Shown: positions 1 through 11,660, counted from the first letter of the stretch. The stretch: DNA of 64,000 bases from Chelydra serpentina (GCA_037349315.1 JBAIAC010000051.1:23038001-23102000); one strand, 5' to 3'. Made by a program: numbers and translations. The notes: generated from the sequence alone by a model not told the origin.

Positions 1-382
1 GTTAAAGCCCAGGGCAGAACAGAGGTAATCCCCTTCCCTGGAGGCTGGAGAGAGGGCCCGGGCAGCTGCTGTGGGCTGCCAGGTGCGGTGTGGAATCTGT
101 TAGGGTATATCTGGGTATAGCTACACGGCACACGAAGCCCAGGACTGTGGAACCTGAGCTTGTGGACTTGGTGTTTCCAAGGCCATGCTTGAGCATCCAC
201 ACTGCATTGTAAACCTGGGTTTAACAATTGCTGGCTGCGGCTCTCACCGCTGTGCTAATGCATCCATGCTGCACTATGCAGACCTTCTGACTCGGGGCTG
301 TGGCTTGAGCTGCGTCCACACTGCAAAATGACAGGGCTTAGACCCACATCACAGCAGAACTCAGGCTCTGACCCACCCTAGG
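1..382. other. No gene recognised
   Basis: Unique-looking, moderately GC-rich sequence. The only open frames are short and show no recognisable domain or codon pattern. The last eight bases (375-382) are the left target-site duplicate of the adjoining hAT element. Confidence 0.6.
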
Positions 383-616
383 CAGTAGCGTAGCCAGGGG
401 AGGAGCAGGGGGAGCGGCCGCTCCCCCACTGAGCAGAAGCGGCGCTTTTTTTGTGCTCCGTCACCTTTTGCTGCTGCGCTGTAGCCAAAGCAGAGCACTT
501 TTTTTTGCTCCCGACGCTTTTTGCTCCCTTTGCTCCCAGCGCCTTTTTTTGCTCCCGGCGCTGGCGCCTTTTTTTAGCTCCGCTCCCCCTGTGCTCTAAA
601 CCAGCCTACGCCACTG
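383..616. mobile_element. Non-autonomous hAT element with CAGTRGCGTAGCC ends
   Basis: The left end reads CAGTAGCGTAGCCAGG and the right end is the inverted form (CCAGCCTACGCCACTG). The flanks ACCCTAGG (375-382) and ACCCTAGA (617-624) match at 7 of 8 bases, the 8-bp duplication length typical of hAT transposition. The interior is a low-complexity alternation of GCTCC blocks and T-runs with no coding capacity. A transposase from an autonomous hAT must have mobilised it. Confidence 0.85.
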
Positions 617-624
617 ACCCTAGA

Positions 625-1030
625 ACCTGAATGCTTGCTGGCCCCAGACTGATGTGTGTGGATGGAAGGCGAGATTGGGGCTGTGCTCAAACTGGAGTCA
701 GAACTCAGGCTTAGGGTGCAGTGTAGACATACTGTAGATCCTACCGTGGGGAAGTGGGGCTAGCTGGAGCGTGCCATGCTCACTTTACTGCAGGGAAGGA
801 CTGGTGGATGCCAATGGAGAGTGCTTGAGAAAGGCGAGCAGAGGGTAAGAGGGGAAGGATGCTGCCACAGTGGACAGCAGAGTTCATGTCAGGAGGAGGG
901 CTGGTTGTTTCACTCACTCAGATGGAGGGGGCAGGCAGGATGCTGGCTGTTTTGAAATCAGATTCAGATCCAAGAAATGGAATTTATTATTCTTTTAATC
1001 TCATCTTTCTCTCCTCAAGCCATCCTCATG
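625..1030. other. No gene recognised
   Basis: About 400 bases between the hAT element and the SINE. I see no open frame, tRNA-like box or terminal-repeat pair that I can support. Confidence 0.5.
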
Positions 1031-1034
1031 ATTA

Positions 1035-1214
1035 GGGGGGAGGGATAGCTCAGTGGTTTGAGCATTGGCCTGCTAAACCCAGGGTTGTGAGTTCAATCCT
1101 TGAGGGGGCCATTTAGGGATCTGGGGCAAAAATTGGGGATTGGTCCTGCTTTGAGCAGGGGGTTGGACTAGATGACCTCCTAAGGTCCCTTCCAACCCTG
1201 ATATTCTATGATTC
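1035..1214 (+). mobile_element. tRNA-derived SINE, chelonian Cry/PolIII type (copy 1)
   Basis: The 5' part is tRNA-like. An A box TAGCTCAGTGG lies at 1046-1056 and a B box GTTCAATCC at 1091-1099, about 35 bases apart, which is the internal RNA polymerase III promoter layout. The 3' part ends in CCTTCCAACCCTGATATTC followed by TATGATTC. That tail matches the 3' end of the CR1 LINE at 9.7 kb, which fits mobilisation by CR1 reverse transcriptase. Three more copies of the same family lie at 42.0, 47.3 and 56.1 kb. Confidence 0.92.
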
Positions 1215-3332
1215 CCAGGTGAGGGGGTAGTTCTCACAATTAGCATAGTCATTGGTAGGGCCCTACCCACTCCAAGGATTGCTAAGGGGGAAGTGCAGAC
1301 TGGCCAATGATGTTTCTACCAGCATGGCATCTTACTCAGAGAAGGTCTACAATACAGTGGTGAAAATGCCCAAGCCCTGGCTACATTAGTGCTCCCACAC
1401 CGCTAGTGCACTCGTGCAGTGTAGAGAAGGCCAGAGTGAATGAAACTCTGACTATGCTGCAAACACAACCACATTTAACAACAGTCCTGAAACTCAATCA
1501 TCAGCTCCACTACAGGTGAAGTTTTCAGGCAAGCTCAGCCCCTATTTATGCACCTTAATAATTGGTCAGATTTTCCAAAGAGACCTGCATGCTGAGCTCC
1601 TTTGAAAATCCGGGCAACGAGCACTTTTGAAAATCCATCTCCCTGTTGCAAAACAGTTTGGTCCAGCTTGTGCAGACAGAAACAACTCCTATTATACATG
1701 CAGCCTTTTTTAAAAAGCGTAATTTAGTCAAGACAGAGGCCTAAACAATAGCATTGATTTTCATTTGCTTTTGCCCCTTCCACACAAGCTGGACCAAGCC
1801 ACCTTATAAACACGGCTAGGCCAGAACCTAGTTTAATCACCCTTGTTAAAGTTGGTTGATTCTTAGTATAGACAAAGGCCTAACCCCAAAAATAAAGGTA
1901 ACTCAAGAAAGACCCTCAGTGCTCCCTCTTATTGTTGGTCAGACTAAATCTCTTGGTGACCCCTACTTGTGTCAGCTGAATGCTAGTGCTCAATGAAGTG
2001 TTAACTCTGGTGCTGTTTGTTCACTGCTGGTTGCTGCACCTGTTGTTTGAATGCCTCTTCTCTACCCAACCTGCTGGCTAAATTCCCTTTTGGGAATTCC
2101 TACTGGCCCACTAGCTGCAAAATTCTTTGCCAACTCTTCCCAGTTTTTTAAAATCTAGATTAAACTTTTGCATTCAATTTAGCTTTATGCCCTCTGTGGC
2201 TGGCATGTAAAAGGCCCAGTGCTCCCCTTCTGCCCATAATAATAAAACTCACAATATCACTTAGAATTTTACATTCCTCTGCTTTTCAGAAGTGGTGAAA
2301 TATAGGCCACAGTTGCCTATTTCCAGCAGCTGCAAAGTGACGCGCGGACCATAATGACATCCTTCTGCCTCCCGTGATATGTTTTGGCTTCAAGAGCTTG
2401 GGGAGCTGCAGACGTGATAAAAAACACATCAGGCCCAGGAATGGATTTAATCATTTCCATTTATTACCATAGCACTTATAGGGCAAAGCTGTGCTGAAGA
2501 GAGGGGGTGGGGGAAAATCAGTCACAATGTATTTTCACATTGTCACGGCCCTCTAAGGGGCTAGAAGCATTTAAAAGTTCTTCCCTTCATCAGTCTATTC
2601 CCTCGACAGATGGAACTAGCTTACGTGCATGGCTTCCATTTAATAAGGGGCTCTTCTGCTGAAAGGAACATGCCAAGGAAAAGGTGGGTATGGTTTTCCA
2701 TTTGTTCTGTTGCATAAGAACAACAGGCTTGTCATCATGGATCAGCTCGTTGGTTCATCGACTCTGGGATCCTGCCTCCGGCAATGACCAATAACGGTTG
2801 CTTCAAAGGAAGGTGGGAAACAAACTATAATAGACTGAGACAGCTGAACATTGCTGGTGGGCTGGTGGAAACCTTTCCAGCCCAGAGTGCAGTCAGTTTC
2901 CACCCCAAAGGATGAGATTTAACCCATAGAAGTAGGCATGGTGTTAAAAGTCCATCTCCCAAGCCTGGCTCTGTGACTTGCCTGAGGCACTGACTGTGAC
3001 GCCCATGGTGATCATGCACTGCAGCAAAGAAGAATTTGTTCTAAAGTTACCCACCGTTAAGTTAATCAAGTGACTCCAGGCTTGTCTCAGAGCATGGGAC
3101 AGCATGACCACACTAGAGAAGGGCTTGAACCAAAAGCACGGAGATCTTTACTGAGTGCATGTTACTAACTCTGGGGGACGCAAGGCAAGAGTGAAACAGC
3201 TGCTCTCATTTATTATTCTCGTGGTAGCACCCAGAGGCCCCAGTGTGGATCAGGACCCCAGTGTGCAAAGCAGCGTGTACATACATACACACACACAGGA
3301 AGAAGCCATCCTTGCCTGAGGCATTCACTGTC
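1215..3332. other. Unresolved non-coding stretch
   Basis: About 2.1 kb, AT-richer than the flanks. It holds scattered short motifs but no open frame with a recognisable domain, no RNA gene and no terminal-repeat pair I can bound. It is probably intergenic or intronic DNA with old, decayed repeats. Confidence 0.4.
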
Positions 3333-3335
3333 TAA

Positions 3336-3527
3336 GGGCATGTGTACGTGAACAATGAATGCACTTTGCGCTAGTCTCATTTCAAAGAGGACTTAGCTCA
3401 AAGCACTCGAACGAGCTGTTAATGCACATCAGCAGAGTAGACATGGACAGTTAGTCCTCTGCTGGCTAGCATGGGGTAGAGTCACTCCCCAACTTGCTTC
3501 AGTCTAATTGTTCATGTAGACAAGCCC
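3336..3527. mobile_element. PIF/Harbinger-type MITE
   Basis: The left end GGGCATGTGTACGTGAACAA and the right end (inverted GGGCTTGTCTACATGAACAA) pair over about 20 bases with few mismatches. The element is bracketed by TAA at 3333-3335 and 3528-3530, the 3-bp TWA target duplication typical of PIF/Harbinger elements. It is 192 bp long and non-coding. Confidence 0.75.
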
Positions 3528-3539
3528 TAAGAGAACATT

Positions 3540-4280
3540 GTGGACTGTTTTGGTATAAGAGTCTGATAAGCATCGAATAGTATCCAGTGGGAGCCCCTAT
3601 AGCTGAGCTCATGCCTAGAACTCTTGTCTCTGCTGACTGGAATGAATTTTTAACCTGGTTTTATTAACCTCAGTAGTGATGTGTCTGAGACAAAAGGGCA
3701 GCGATCTATAACTTGAGCGCAACAAAACAGCGAACCCTCAAATCTCGTTATTTAAGATATTTGCAATCTTGAAGCACAATCTGACCCATTATTAAATTCT
3801 GAACCTAAAGTCACGGATACAGAGCAAGTAATTTCCTAGGAGCTTTAAGAGTCCTCCTCAATCCGCTCTCTCCCCACCTAGATCTCCTCAGAGGAATGCA
3901 AATTGCCTTGATAAGCCAGTTCCACACATAGTGCAGGCTAGTTATCATCTTGCTCTCCAGCTCTTAGCCAGATACGTGCAGCAACAATCTCTTTAGTGAT
4001 CTAATGATATTGCATTGCATTTCTTTATTTCACTAGGGTTAGTGAATTTAGTGCTTATAAAAATGGAAGGAGTAAGATCTGTCTAAAGGGCTTGGCCACA
4101 CATGGAGTTATTCAGGAGTAGCTATTCCTGAATAACCCCATGCATAGACAAGTCCCTAGCATCAGCATTTACATCTCTGCAGCTCTGCCAGTGCACCACA
4201 GGCCTGACCTGCGGCACTCCTTGCTATTGCATTGCTCTGCCCCCGCCCCGCTCTGCTGAAGCAATTCAGTCCTGCCCTGC
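3540..4280. other. No gene recognised
   Basis: AT-rich sequence with no supported gene. The stretch around 4090-4160 contains a near-palindromic ATTCAGGAGTAGCTATTCCTGAAT core and resembles the centre of a short MITE, but I could not define its ends. Confidence 0.4.
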
Positions 4281-4285
4281 AGCAC

Positions 4286-4620
4286 CCATAGGAACACAGG
4301 AATTGACATACCCGACCAAACCAATAATCGGTCTAGTCTAGTATCCTGTCTCTGACAGTGACCAGCGCTAGAAGCTTCAGAAGAAGGTGCAAGAAACCCT
4401 CTAGTGGACAGTCATGGAATAGCTGCAATAGGTAAGTTTTTCCTACCCAGGTTAATGGCTGGCTGGTCCCAGCAGTCTGCCTCATGAAACTGTGGGTATT
4501 CAATATCCCTCTGCAAGTCTAATCTTTCTTTAAATCCTACCAAGCAATCCGTCTCAATGAGTTCCACACGTTAATTATGCATTGTGTAAAGCACTTCTTT
4601 TATTTACACCCCTTGTTATT
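4286..4620 (-). mobile_element. CR1 LINE 3'-end fragment
   Basis: In plus-strand order the segment has the hallmark of a reversed CR1 3' untranslated region. A degenerate 'loci of GGTCTAGTCTAGTATCCTG' block at about 4330 is followed by 'CTCTGACAGTGACCAG' and 'GGTGCAAGAAACCCT'. It corresponds to the tail seen in the opposite orientation at 53.8-54.0 kb but is far more diverged, so it is an older insertion. No coding part remains. Confidence 0.7.
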
Positions 4621-4639
4621 CCAGTCCTGGAACCCTGCA

Positions 4640-5984
4640 CTGTTCTTACCAATGACCTTCATTCATGACTCGCTGCACAGCACTGTAGTCCAGTCAGTGG
4701 CCTCTCTTAAGCACAGCCTCCTATTCCGCAGCACTTTTGAAATGTGGACAGACACTTAAAATTAAGCCAAGACATCCAAACTTATGCTAAAACTGGATGT
4801 ATTTGAACTCAGGTCTCCAGTTTTGAAGTACATTTGAAGTACACAGTACATTAACTTTCTGTCCCTCCACCCTGAAGTCTTTCTGCCCTTGACTCCGTTT
4901 AAGTGGAACAGTATTTCTGGAGCAATTTCTATGGCACTGATGAGAAGCAGGGGCTAGGAAGCTGAATGAAAACTTGCTGTAGTGACTCAGCCTTAGTATA
5001 TCGTGTGCAACTGCCTATGTCTTAATTACTTTGGAGAGCGAATTTCTGACACTATAAATGCTGCTAAACTAACTTGAGTACCTTTGGTGCCTTCCTAAAT
5101 CATTTCCCCACTGTTTGCTTCAAAGTGAGCCATGCACAAAACAATATTTCCTTTAATGCACTTGATGAGAGTTAGATGTGATTGGCGGTTCTTTTCATCT
5201 GCTTCTTCAGAAAAAAATAGATAAAAAGATTAAAGAAAAAGGAAATCTCGTGTACATTAAAAAAGTGTTTTGCTAAGAGACTTGCTTGCATTGCACTGAT
5301 GCAATACATCAAAATGGGCCATGTTTTCCTGACTCACATCTTCATCTCGCCACTTGAAACAGGAAGCAATGGAAATAGATGTGAGCAGCTTGTAAAGTGC
5401 GTGTTGTGGCTCCCTCTAGTGGCTGGTCCTCAGAGCATGAGTTCTCAACCCAGGGACCTCATGAACAGGGAAACCATCACCTCCTCCCTCCCTTTCTTTA
5501 TGGGTGCTCAGGGCTCTTCCAGACCAACCTGTTTTCTGTTGGTTTTTAAGGACTTATATTGTTCAGGCAGTGGGAATAAGGTGGTTTATCCTCAGCTCTT
5601 AAGGATCCAGGCCCTACCACCACACGGGGCCTCCTGATACTACCCCGTTGAAGAGTAGGCCCTGGCACCAGAGTATAACCTGCTGGTCAGGACACTCACC
5701 TATGAGAGGAGACACCTAGGTTCAGGTTCAGGTCCCTGCTCCCAATCAGGTCTCCTATCTCCTGGGTGAGTGCTCTAATCCCCAGGCTATCAGGGTTGGG
5801 GGTGCCGCCACCACCACCTCCTCTGGCAGCAGTGTCTTTTGTGCAGGTTTAGATGGGCTCAGCACAAACATACCAGCTTGGGTCCCGAAGGCAAGATAGG
5901 TAGGGGACACTTAATCTGAGAATCCTGCCGGGGCTCAGTCATGCACTAGGCACTGTACTGCTGGGGGGCATCAGGACTTGGGCC
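4640..5984. other. No gene recognised
   Basis: An open frame of about 112 codons at 5299-5637 has no recognisable domain, no biased codon use and no splice context I trust. The rest is AT-rich or simple sequence. Confidence 0.4.
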
Positions 5985-6178
5985 TCTGTGCACATTCCCA
6001 CTTAATTTAGGCACCTCAATGATATTTATGGTGGAAACTCAGGCACCAAGGGACTATTGGTGCCTACAGGGTTAGGTGGCAGCTGAGTGGTGGTTTTGTG
6101 AATGATAGTGGTGCCTAAATGTTGGACTTAGGCACCTAAAGTGGTAGTTAGGCGTCTAAGTCCCCCTTGTGAATCTAG
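5985..6178. repeat. Old 'TAGGCACCTAA' repeat family member
   Basis: The motif TTAGGCACCT and its complement AGGTGCCTAA recur every 40-60 bases, ending in 'CTAGCCCTTAC'. Related, differently oriented copies occur at 12440-12700 and 54960-55250 in this window, so it is an interspersed family. It looks like a decayed DNA-transposon MITE, but I could not find a target duplication. Confidence 0.55.
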
Positions 6179-6179
6179 C

Positions 6180-6300
6180 CCTTACCTTGTCTGTGGCTCA
6201 GTTCCCCATCTTGTAAAATGGGCATAATAGCACTGCCTGACCTCGCAGGGGTATTGTGAGGATAAAAATATTGAAGTGGGTGAGGCACCTAAATACTACA
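6180..6300 (-). mobile_element. MIR-like SINE fragment
   Basis: It contains the reversed MIR core: GTGGCTCAGTTCCCCATCTT, then GTAAAATGGGCATAATAGCA and GTGAGGATAAA. MIR is an ancient amniote SINE. This copy is decayed and lacks the tRNA-like head. Confidence 0.7.
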
Positions 6301-6400
6301 GGAATGAGGGCCATAGACGTACCAGAGAGGGAAACATACAATCGGCGGCACTACATATTGAGCAACAGAGAAGAAACATGAGTAAATGATCTGTCCCACA

Positions 6401-6668
6401 GAAATGCGAATGTTGAGATGGATGAGTGATATCAGCAAGGAAGACCACATGAGGAACATGTATGTTAGAGACCTGCTAAACGTAACACCCATACACGGAA
6501 ACGTGAGGAGTGCCAGCTCAAATGGTTTGGTCATGTAAAGTGCAGTCCTGACAACTCAGTGGGAAAGAGAGTCCAACAGAGCATGACTGAAAGAACAACA
6601 GATCTTCAAGTCAAGAAGAAGTGGTGGGATGTCATAAAGAAAGGCGTGTTAGCATGTGGTGCAATCGA
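6401..6668 (+). pseudogene. RTE-like LINE reverse-transcriptase C-terminus (fossil)
   Basis: Translating the plus strand from 6401 gives EMRMLRWMSDISKEDHMRN and, after a frame change near 6500, QLKWFGHVKC and then KKKWWDVIKKG. The order 'MLRWM...RN', 'L+WFGHV', 'KKRWxDxIK' is the conserved region downstream of the polymerase domain in RTE-like non-LTR retrotransposons. At least one frameshift separates the blocks and the upstream catalytic part is missing, so this is a 5'-truncated dead copy. The clade name is from recognition and could be another non-LTR group with the same motif. Confidence 0.72.
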
Positions 6669-6672
6669 CTGG

Positions 6673-6787
6673 CAGAGTTTCTCAACCTTTTTGATACCAG
6701 GGACCACCTTGCTGCCTTCCTAAACCATGACAGGAAGATCTCAGGGACCAGCACTGGTTCATGGACTGGTCATTGAGAAACACTTTG
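6673..6787. mobile_element. Short hAT-like MITE with GTTTCTCAA ends
   Basis: It begins CAGAGTTTCTCAACC and ends with the imperfect inverted form (GAGAAACACTTTG). A clear 8-bp duplication is not visible, so the exact ends are uncertain. It lies directly after the RTE fossil and separates it from unassigned sequence. Confidence 0.5.
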
Positions 6788-7433
6788 ATAAAGAATATAG
6801 CATTGAACCAAGCACTTTGGAGGGAGAGAACTCAGGAGTGGACCCCATTTGATGGGATTAACACGAGGAAGAAGATAGATACATACATTCAATATATAGG
6901 ACAGAAGGAGAGGCTAGTAGGAAATAAAGTATCATTGTATTCCATGGGCTCATGAGCAGCCAAGAAGATTGGAGTCCAGTGGTTTCTCCATGCCTGTGCC
7001 TAGAAAGCATTCAGCGCTCACCCATTAACTCACTTATTAGAAATGATTGTTAATAATTAATCGCAAACCCAAACAGGTCAGAGCCTCAGGGCTGTGCTAA
7101 ACCAGAGACATTTCCTCATCCATCCAACTGCTGCAGCAAGCCCCACATCAGCCAGAAATCTCTCTGCTGGAGTCACTTGCCTCTCTCCTCCAGCCATCTG
7201 GAGCTCAGGTCAGGGCTGCATCACACTAAAGAATTAATTTGGAGAATTGCAAAAGCACGGCTGGGGTAATTCAATTCCTTCAATGAGAACCGCGAGCCGG
7301 GGTTCTATGAATGGTCAGATGAAGGAAGGTTATTTAATTCATATCAATCAGCACGGAGCCACAGATGTGCTGAACAGCACCACAGGATTTCTTCTCTCCC
7401 CATAACCAATGCTCTGCCTGCCTGTGCTTAATT

Positions 7434-7680
7434 GGACTTCAACTTTGAACTGCCTGTGTTTAATAGGGCCTAATCTTCAAACTGAATACATTTCACAGGG
7501 CCTGATCTTCATAATGAATGCGTCTGAGGCCCGGGATTTCAAAGCAGTTCCATTTAGTAGGACTTCATCTGCAAACTGCTAGTGTATAATAAGGCCTGGT
7601 TTTAAACTGTGAACATTTAATAGGATCTGATGTTTAAAGTGCTTGTATCTAATGAGGACTAATCTTTGCAATCCTTCCCC
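7434..7680. repeat. Degenerate minisatellite, ~33-bp period
   Basis: About eight diverged units follow the pattern GGCCTGATCTTCAAACTG plus a TGTGTTTAATAG half. Unit starts are recognisable near 7434, 7466, 7498, 7535, 7560, 7593, 7623 and 7655. Units vary from about 25 to 36 bp with many substitutions, so the array is old. It is not in an open frame. Confidence 0.6.
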
Positions 7681-7689
7681 ACCCCCTTT

Positions 7690-9309
7690 TCCAGCATTCT
7701 CTCCTTTGTTCTGCTCCTCTCATGTCCACAGCATTGTTACCCATCAGCACTGGGCACTGAGGTCCCAATCCTGCAACCTCTCCCAAGAGGGAGCTCCCAT
7801 CCCGGCATCAACATGGAGCCCCACTGAAGTCAGGAACAGGGGACAAGTTCAGGGTCATTTTTGTTTATGGCCTAATTTGAAGAAGCGCTGAGCACTCGCA
7901 GCTCCCTCTGACATTAGCTGGTGTTGTGGGTGCCCAGCTCCGCTGTAAAGCCGGCCCTGGATGGGTGCCTCAAGCCAGGCACACAGCAACCAAAGTGCTG
8001 GAAATCAGTGGACAGCTTTGGAAAATGCATCTGACTCCCCCTGATGTCCATGGGCGCAGAATCAGGTCAATGCAGAGCGCTAATCCCACTCTGAATACTC
8101 ATTGGGCACATAATGGTGCCTTTAGCCCCTTCCATGCTGAATGAAATACCGGCTAGGTCTGGAACTTGGCCTTCCACTGCTTCCAGTATGGCCCAAAGAA
8201 TGGACTTTTACCTGAAAATGGCTGCCAAGACGTGGAGGCTCCAGGAGGAATGAAAGGGTTAATATAACCCAGTCATAAAATCACTGTGGTCACAGTGGAC
8301 AGAGGGAAGGAAGGGAAAGCAGTTGTATAGGTGGGTGCTGTAAGTTCTTATTATCACAGAGCTACAGCAAGCAGAGGTCATGACCTGCTTATTCCTTTTG
8401 AATCAATCCAAATTGTCCTTCCCTATCATTCAAAAACTACAGCACACGTCTGCTTTGTTTCTCTTCTTAAAGCACCACTGCAACATTTCAACAAATGTTA
8501 CAAGTACTGTATCCCAAATGATCCAAACCCTATTTATCAGTTATGGACTTTTACAAGGTTTTCTACTCCTGCCTTTCTGTTAACTCAGTTCCCACAGCCT
8601 CATCCATGCATTAGTAGCACGGACACTAGCCCATTGCACAGCATTTTGAAAGGAAAAAGAAATAACCCAAGTACCAACAGGACACTTACCACTATGAGCA
8701 CAGAAACCTGGACACCAATTTACACTAGCTGAGAATCTATCTCCATTCTTACCCACCAAACCTTATATTATTTTTGACACGCAGACATTTTCCTTTGATG
8801 CCAACACCCAAGGGAGTTTGGGCTTTGAGAGATCATCTGCTTGTGAGCTTAAGGATGAAAAATTGCTTAGAGCACAATTCCAGAAGATCTCATACCTTCC
8901 AGAGTTTCTGGGAATGTAAATATTTATCTCACACACACCTTTTGTTTTCTTATGTACACAATATTTTTTCTGTCGAACACCAATATTTCTAGACTATAAT
9001 ATTTCATAAGTAGAGCCCAAATCTTCAAACCTCCACCAAAATGAGCTTTTGAGCGTATAAGGCTATATTATTCCTTGGTGTTCCTCTCAATATATTGAAA
9101 CATAGTGGCTGATCTGTACACATAAGTATCTTCTGCTGGATGGAATCAGAACCGTGTGTAATATGCCGACATGGCTAAGAACTAAAGCAAATTCTCCTCG
9201 ATAGAGCTTTATATCTAGGTTATACACTGGTATCTTCTTTCTGCTATTGGAGGTAATTGGGAAACTAATTTTAAATGATATATTGACTGATGAAGCATAT
9301 ATTTAATTC
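7690..9309. other. No gene recognised
   Basis: An open frame of 133 codons (8331-8732) and shorter frames are present, but none shows a domain, signal peptide or splice logic. The sequence becomes AT-rich toward 9.3 kb. Confidence 0.4.
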
Positions 9310-9428
9310 AAAGTGGTAGCCGCGTTAGTCAGTATCCGCAAAAAGAACAAGGAGTACTTGTGGCACCTTAGAGACCAACAAATTTATTTGGGCATAAGAT
9401 TTTGTGGGCTAAAGCCTACTTATTTTTA
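9310..9428 (-). mobile_element. Penelope-like (putative) ~115-bp repeat
   Basis: Read on the minus strand it ends in GACTAACGCGGCTACCAC, preceded by TTGGTCTCTAAGGTGCCAC and, at its 5' side, AGTAGGCTTTAGCCCACAAA. The same architecture occurs at 13932-14380 and, as a sister subfamily, at 44911-45015 and 56359-56450. The stem-loop flanked by CTGATGA-like and GAAA-like blocks resembles the hammerhead core reported for Penelope-like elements. In this copy the core is mutated. The family assignment is inference. Confidence 0.55.
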
Positions 9429-9668
9429 GTACATTTAACATACAGAGAAGGACACCGTAACATCATTAAAAAAACAACAATCCCCATGCCCTCCCTCTTC
9501 TGGCTATGACAACTGACAAAGAAAATCTGTTTTTTGTTTCATGGGCTGCATAGGATTCCCTGTCCAATGGGATCTCTGCCAATAGACAGAAGTAATTTCT
9601 ATAAAGCCCTTTTGATTTTCTGAACAACCCTCCTTGGCTTACCCCCTGTTAAATCCTACAGGACTTCA

Positions 9669-11660
9669 TAGAATCACAGAAGATTAGGGTTGGAAGAGAC
9701 CTCAGGAGGTCATCTAGTCCAACTAAATTATCCCAGCCAGGGCTTTGTCAAACCGGGCCTTAAAAACCTCTAAGGATGGAGATTCCACCACCTCCCTAGG
9801 TAACCCATTCCAGTGCTTCGCCACACTCCTAGTGAAACAGTGTTTCCTAATATCCAACCTAGACCTCCTTTCTGTAGTGGGAGGCCCAAACTGGACACAA
9901 TACTCCAGATGTGGCCATACCAGTGCCAAATAAAAGGGAATAATCATTTCCTTCGATCTGCTGGCAATGCTCCTACTAATGCAGCCCAATATGCCATTAG
10001 CTTTCTTGGCAACAAGGGCACACTGATGACTCATATCCAGCTTCTCGTCCACTGTAATCCCCAGGTCCTTTTCTGCATAACTGGCACTTAGCCAGTCAGT
10101 CCCCAGCCTGTAGCAGTGCACGGGATTCTTATGTCCTAAGTGCTGGACTCTGCACTTGTACTTGTTAAACTTCATTTTGGCCCTATCCTCCAATTTGTCT
10201 AGGTTACTCTGGACCCTATCCCTACCCTTCAGCATATCTACCTCTCCCCCCAGCTTAGTGTCATTCGTGAACTTGCTGAGGGTGCAATCCATCCCATCAT
10301 CCAGATCATTAATTAAGATGTTGATCAAAACCGGCCCCGGGACAGACCCCTGGGGTACTCCGCTTGATACCGGCTGACAACTAGACATTGAGCTGTTGAT
10401 CACTACCCATTGAGTCTAATGATCTAGCCAGCTTTCTATCCACCTTAAAGTCCATTCATCCAACCCGGCTCAGTTGCGGAGCCGGGAGGGCGGGCGGCAG
10501 CCGCCGCCTGCCGCCCCCGGCTCCCAGCGCCCTAGGCGACCGCCTAGGGTAGCCTAGTGGGTGCGCCAGCCCTGCTGATGATCACCTTCCTCTCCTCCAA
10601 GTGCTTAAAAATGGATTCCTTGAGGACCTGGCTCCATGATTTTTCCAGGGACTGAGATGAGGCTGACTGGTCTGTAGTTCCCTGGATTCTTCTTCTTCCC
10701 TTTTTTAAAGTTGGGCATTATATTTGCCTTTCTCCAATCATCCGGGACCTCCCCAATCGCCACGAGTTTTCAAAGTTAATGGCCAATGGCTCTGCAATCA
10801 CATCAGCAAACTACCTCAGCACCCTCGGATGCATTAGATCTGGCCCCATGGACTTGTGCATGTCCAGCTTTTCTAGTCTTTAACCTGTTCTTTCACCACT
10901 GAGGACTGCTCACCTCCTCCCCATACTGTGCTGCCCAGTGCAGCAGTCTGGGAGCTAACCTTGTATGTGAAGACCAAGGCAAAAAAAGCATTGAGTACTT
11001 CAGCTTTTTCCAACATCATCTGTCACTAGGTTGCCTCCCCCATTCAGTAAGGGTCCCACACTTTCCCTGACCTTCTTTTTGTTGCTAACATAACTGTAGA
11101 AACCTTTCTTGTTACCCTTCATATTCCTTGCTAGCTGCAACTCCAGTTGTGCTTTGGCCTTCCTGATTACACCTCTGCATGCTCGAGCAATATTTTTATA
11201 CTCCTCCCCAGTCATCTGTCCAAGTTTCTACTTCTTGTAAGCTTCCTTTTTGTGTTTAAGCTCACCAAAGATTTCTCTGTTAAGCCAAGCTGGTCGTCTG
11301 CCATATTTGCTATTCTTTCTGCACATGGGGATGGTTTGTTCCAGCACCCTCAATAAGGCTTCTTTAAAATACAGCCAGCTCTCCTGGACTCCTTTCCCCC
11401 TAATATTAGTCCCCCATGAGAACCAGGGCCTGCGATCTGAACTTCTGTTAGTTGTCTGAAGAAGCCTCATCTACCTCATCCTCCTGGTCTGGTGGTCTAT
11501 AGCAGATACCCACCACGACATCACCCTTATTGCTCTCACCTCTAAACTTAACCCAAAGACTCTCAACAGGCTTTTCTCCAGTTTCATACTGGAGCTCTGA
11601 GCAATCACACTGCTCTCTTACAAACAGTGCAACTCCCCCACAATCTCTTCTCCTTAAAAC
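9669..11660 (-). pseudogene. 5'-truncated, broken CR1 LINE
   Basis: The minus strand encodes, in order, part of the apurinic-type endonuclease (11448-11756, with GGVALFVRE and VVVGICYRPP), the linker, and the reverse-transcriptase domain. The longest open piece is 9723-10403, with SGVPQGSV as the polymerase B motif and then FTNDTK where an active enzyme has FADDTK, so one catalytic aspartate is lost. It continues to the usual CR1 C-terminus. The 3' tail (CTTCCAACC...TTCTATG) ends at 9669. The copy has several frameshifts and stops between 10580 and 11500. About 270 bp of coding sequence around 10465-10577 is replaced by an unrelated GC-rich element. Confidence 0.93.
10465..10577. mobile_element. 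hAT-like fragment inside the CR1
   Basis: A GC-rich block interrupts the CR1 reading frame. Its right end GTGCGCCAGCCCTG and the internal GCGACCGCCTAGG motif match the family of the element at 21669-21959, whose start is CAGGGCCGGCGCTAG followed by GTCGCCTAGGG. The left end is not a matching terminal repeat and no target duplication is visible, so the element is truncated or rearranged together with a CR1 deletion. Confidence 0.65.

Noticed and set aside
1046..1110. A functional tRNA gene
   Set aside because: A and B boxes belong to a SINE head followed by a CR1-like tail; the cloverleaf is not complete.
7434..7680. CRISPR-like array
   Set aside because: The repeats are degenerate and contiguous without unique spacers, and the DNA is vertebrate.
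8331..8732. 133-codon frame
   Set aside because: No domain, unbiased codons, no promoter or splice context.
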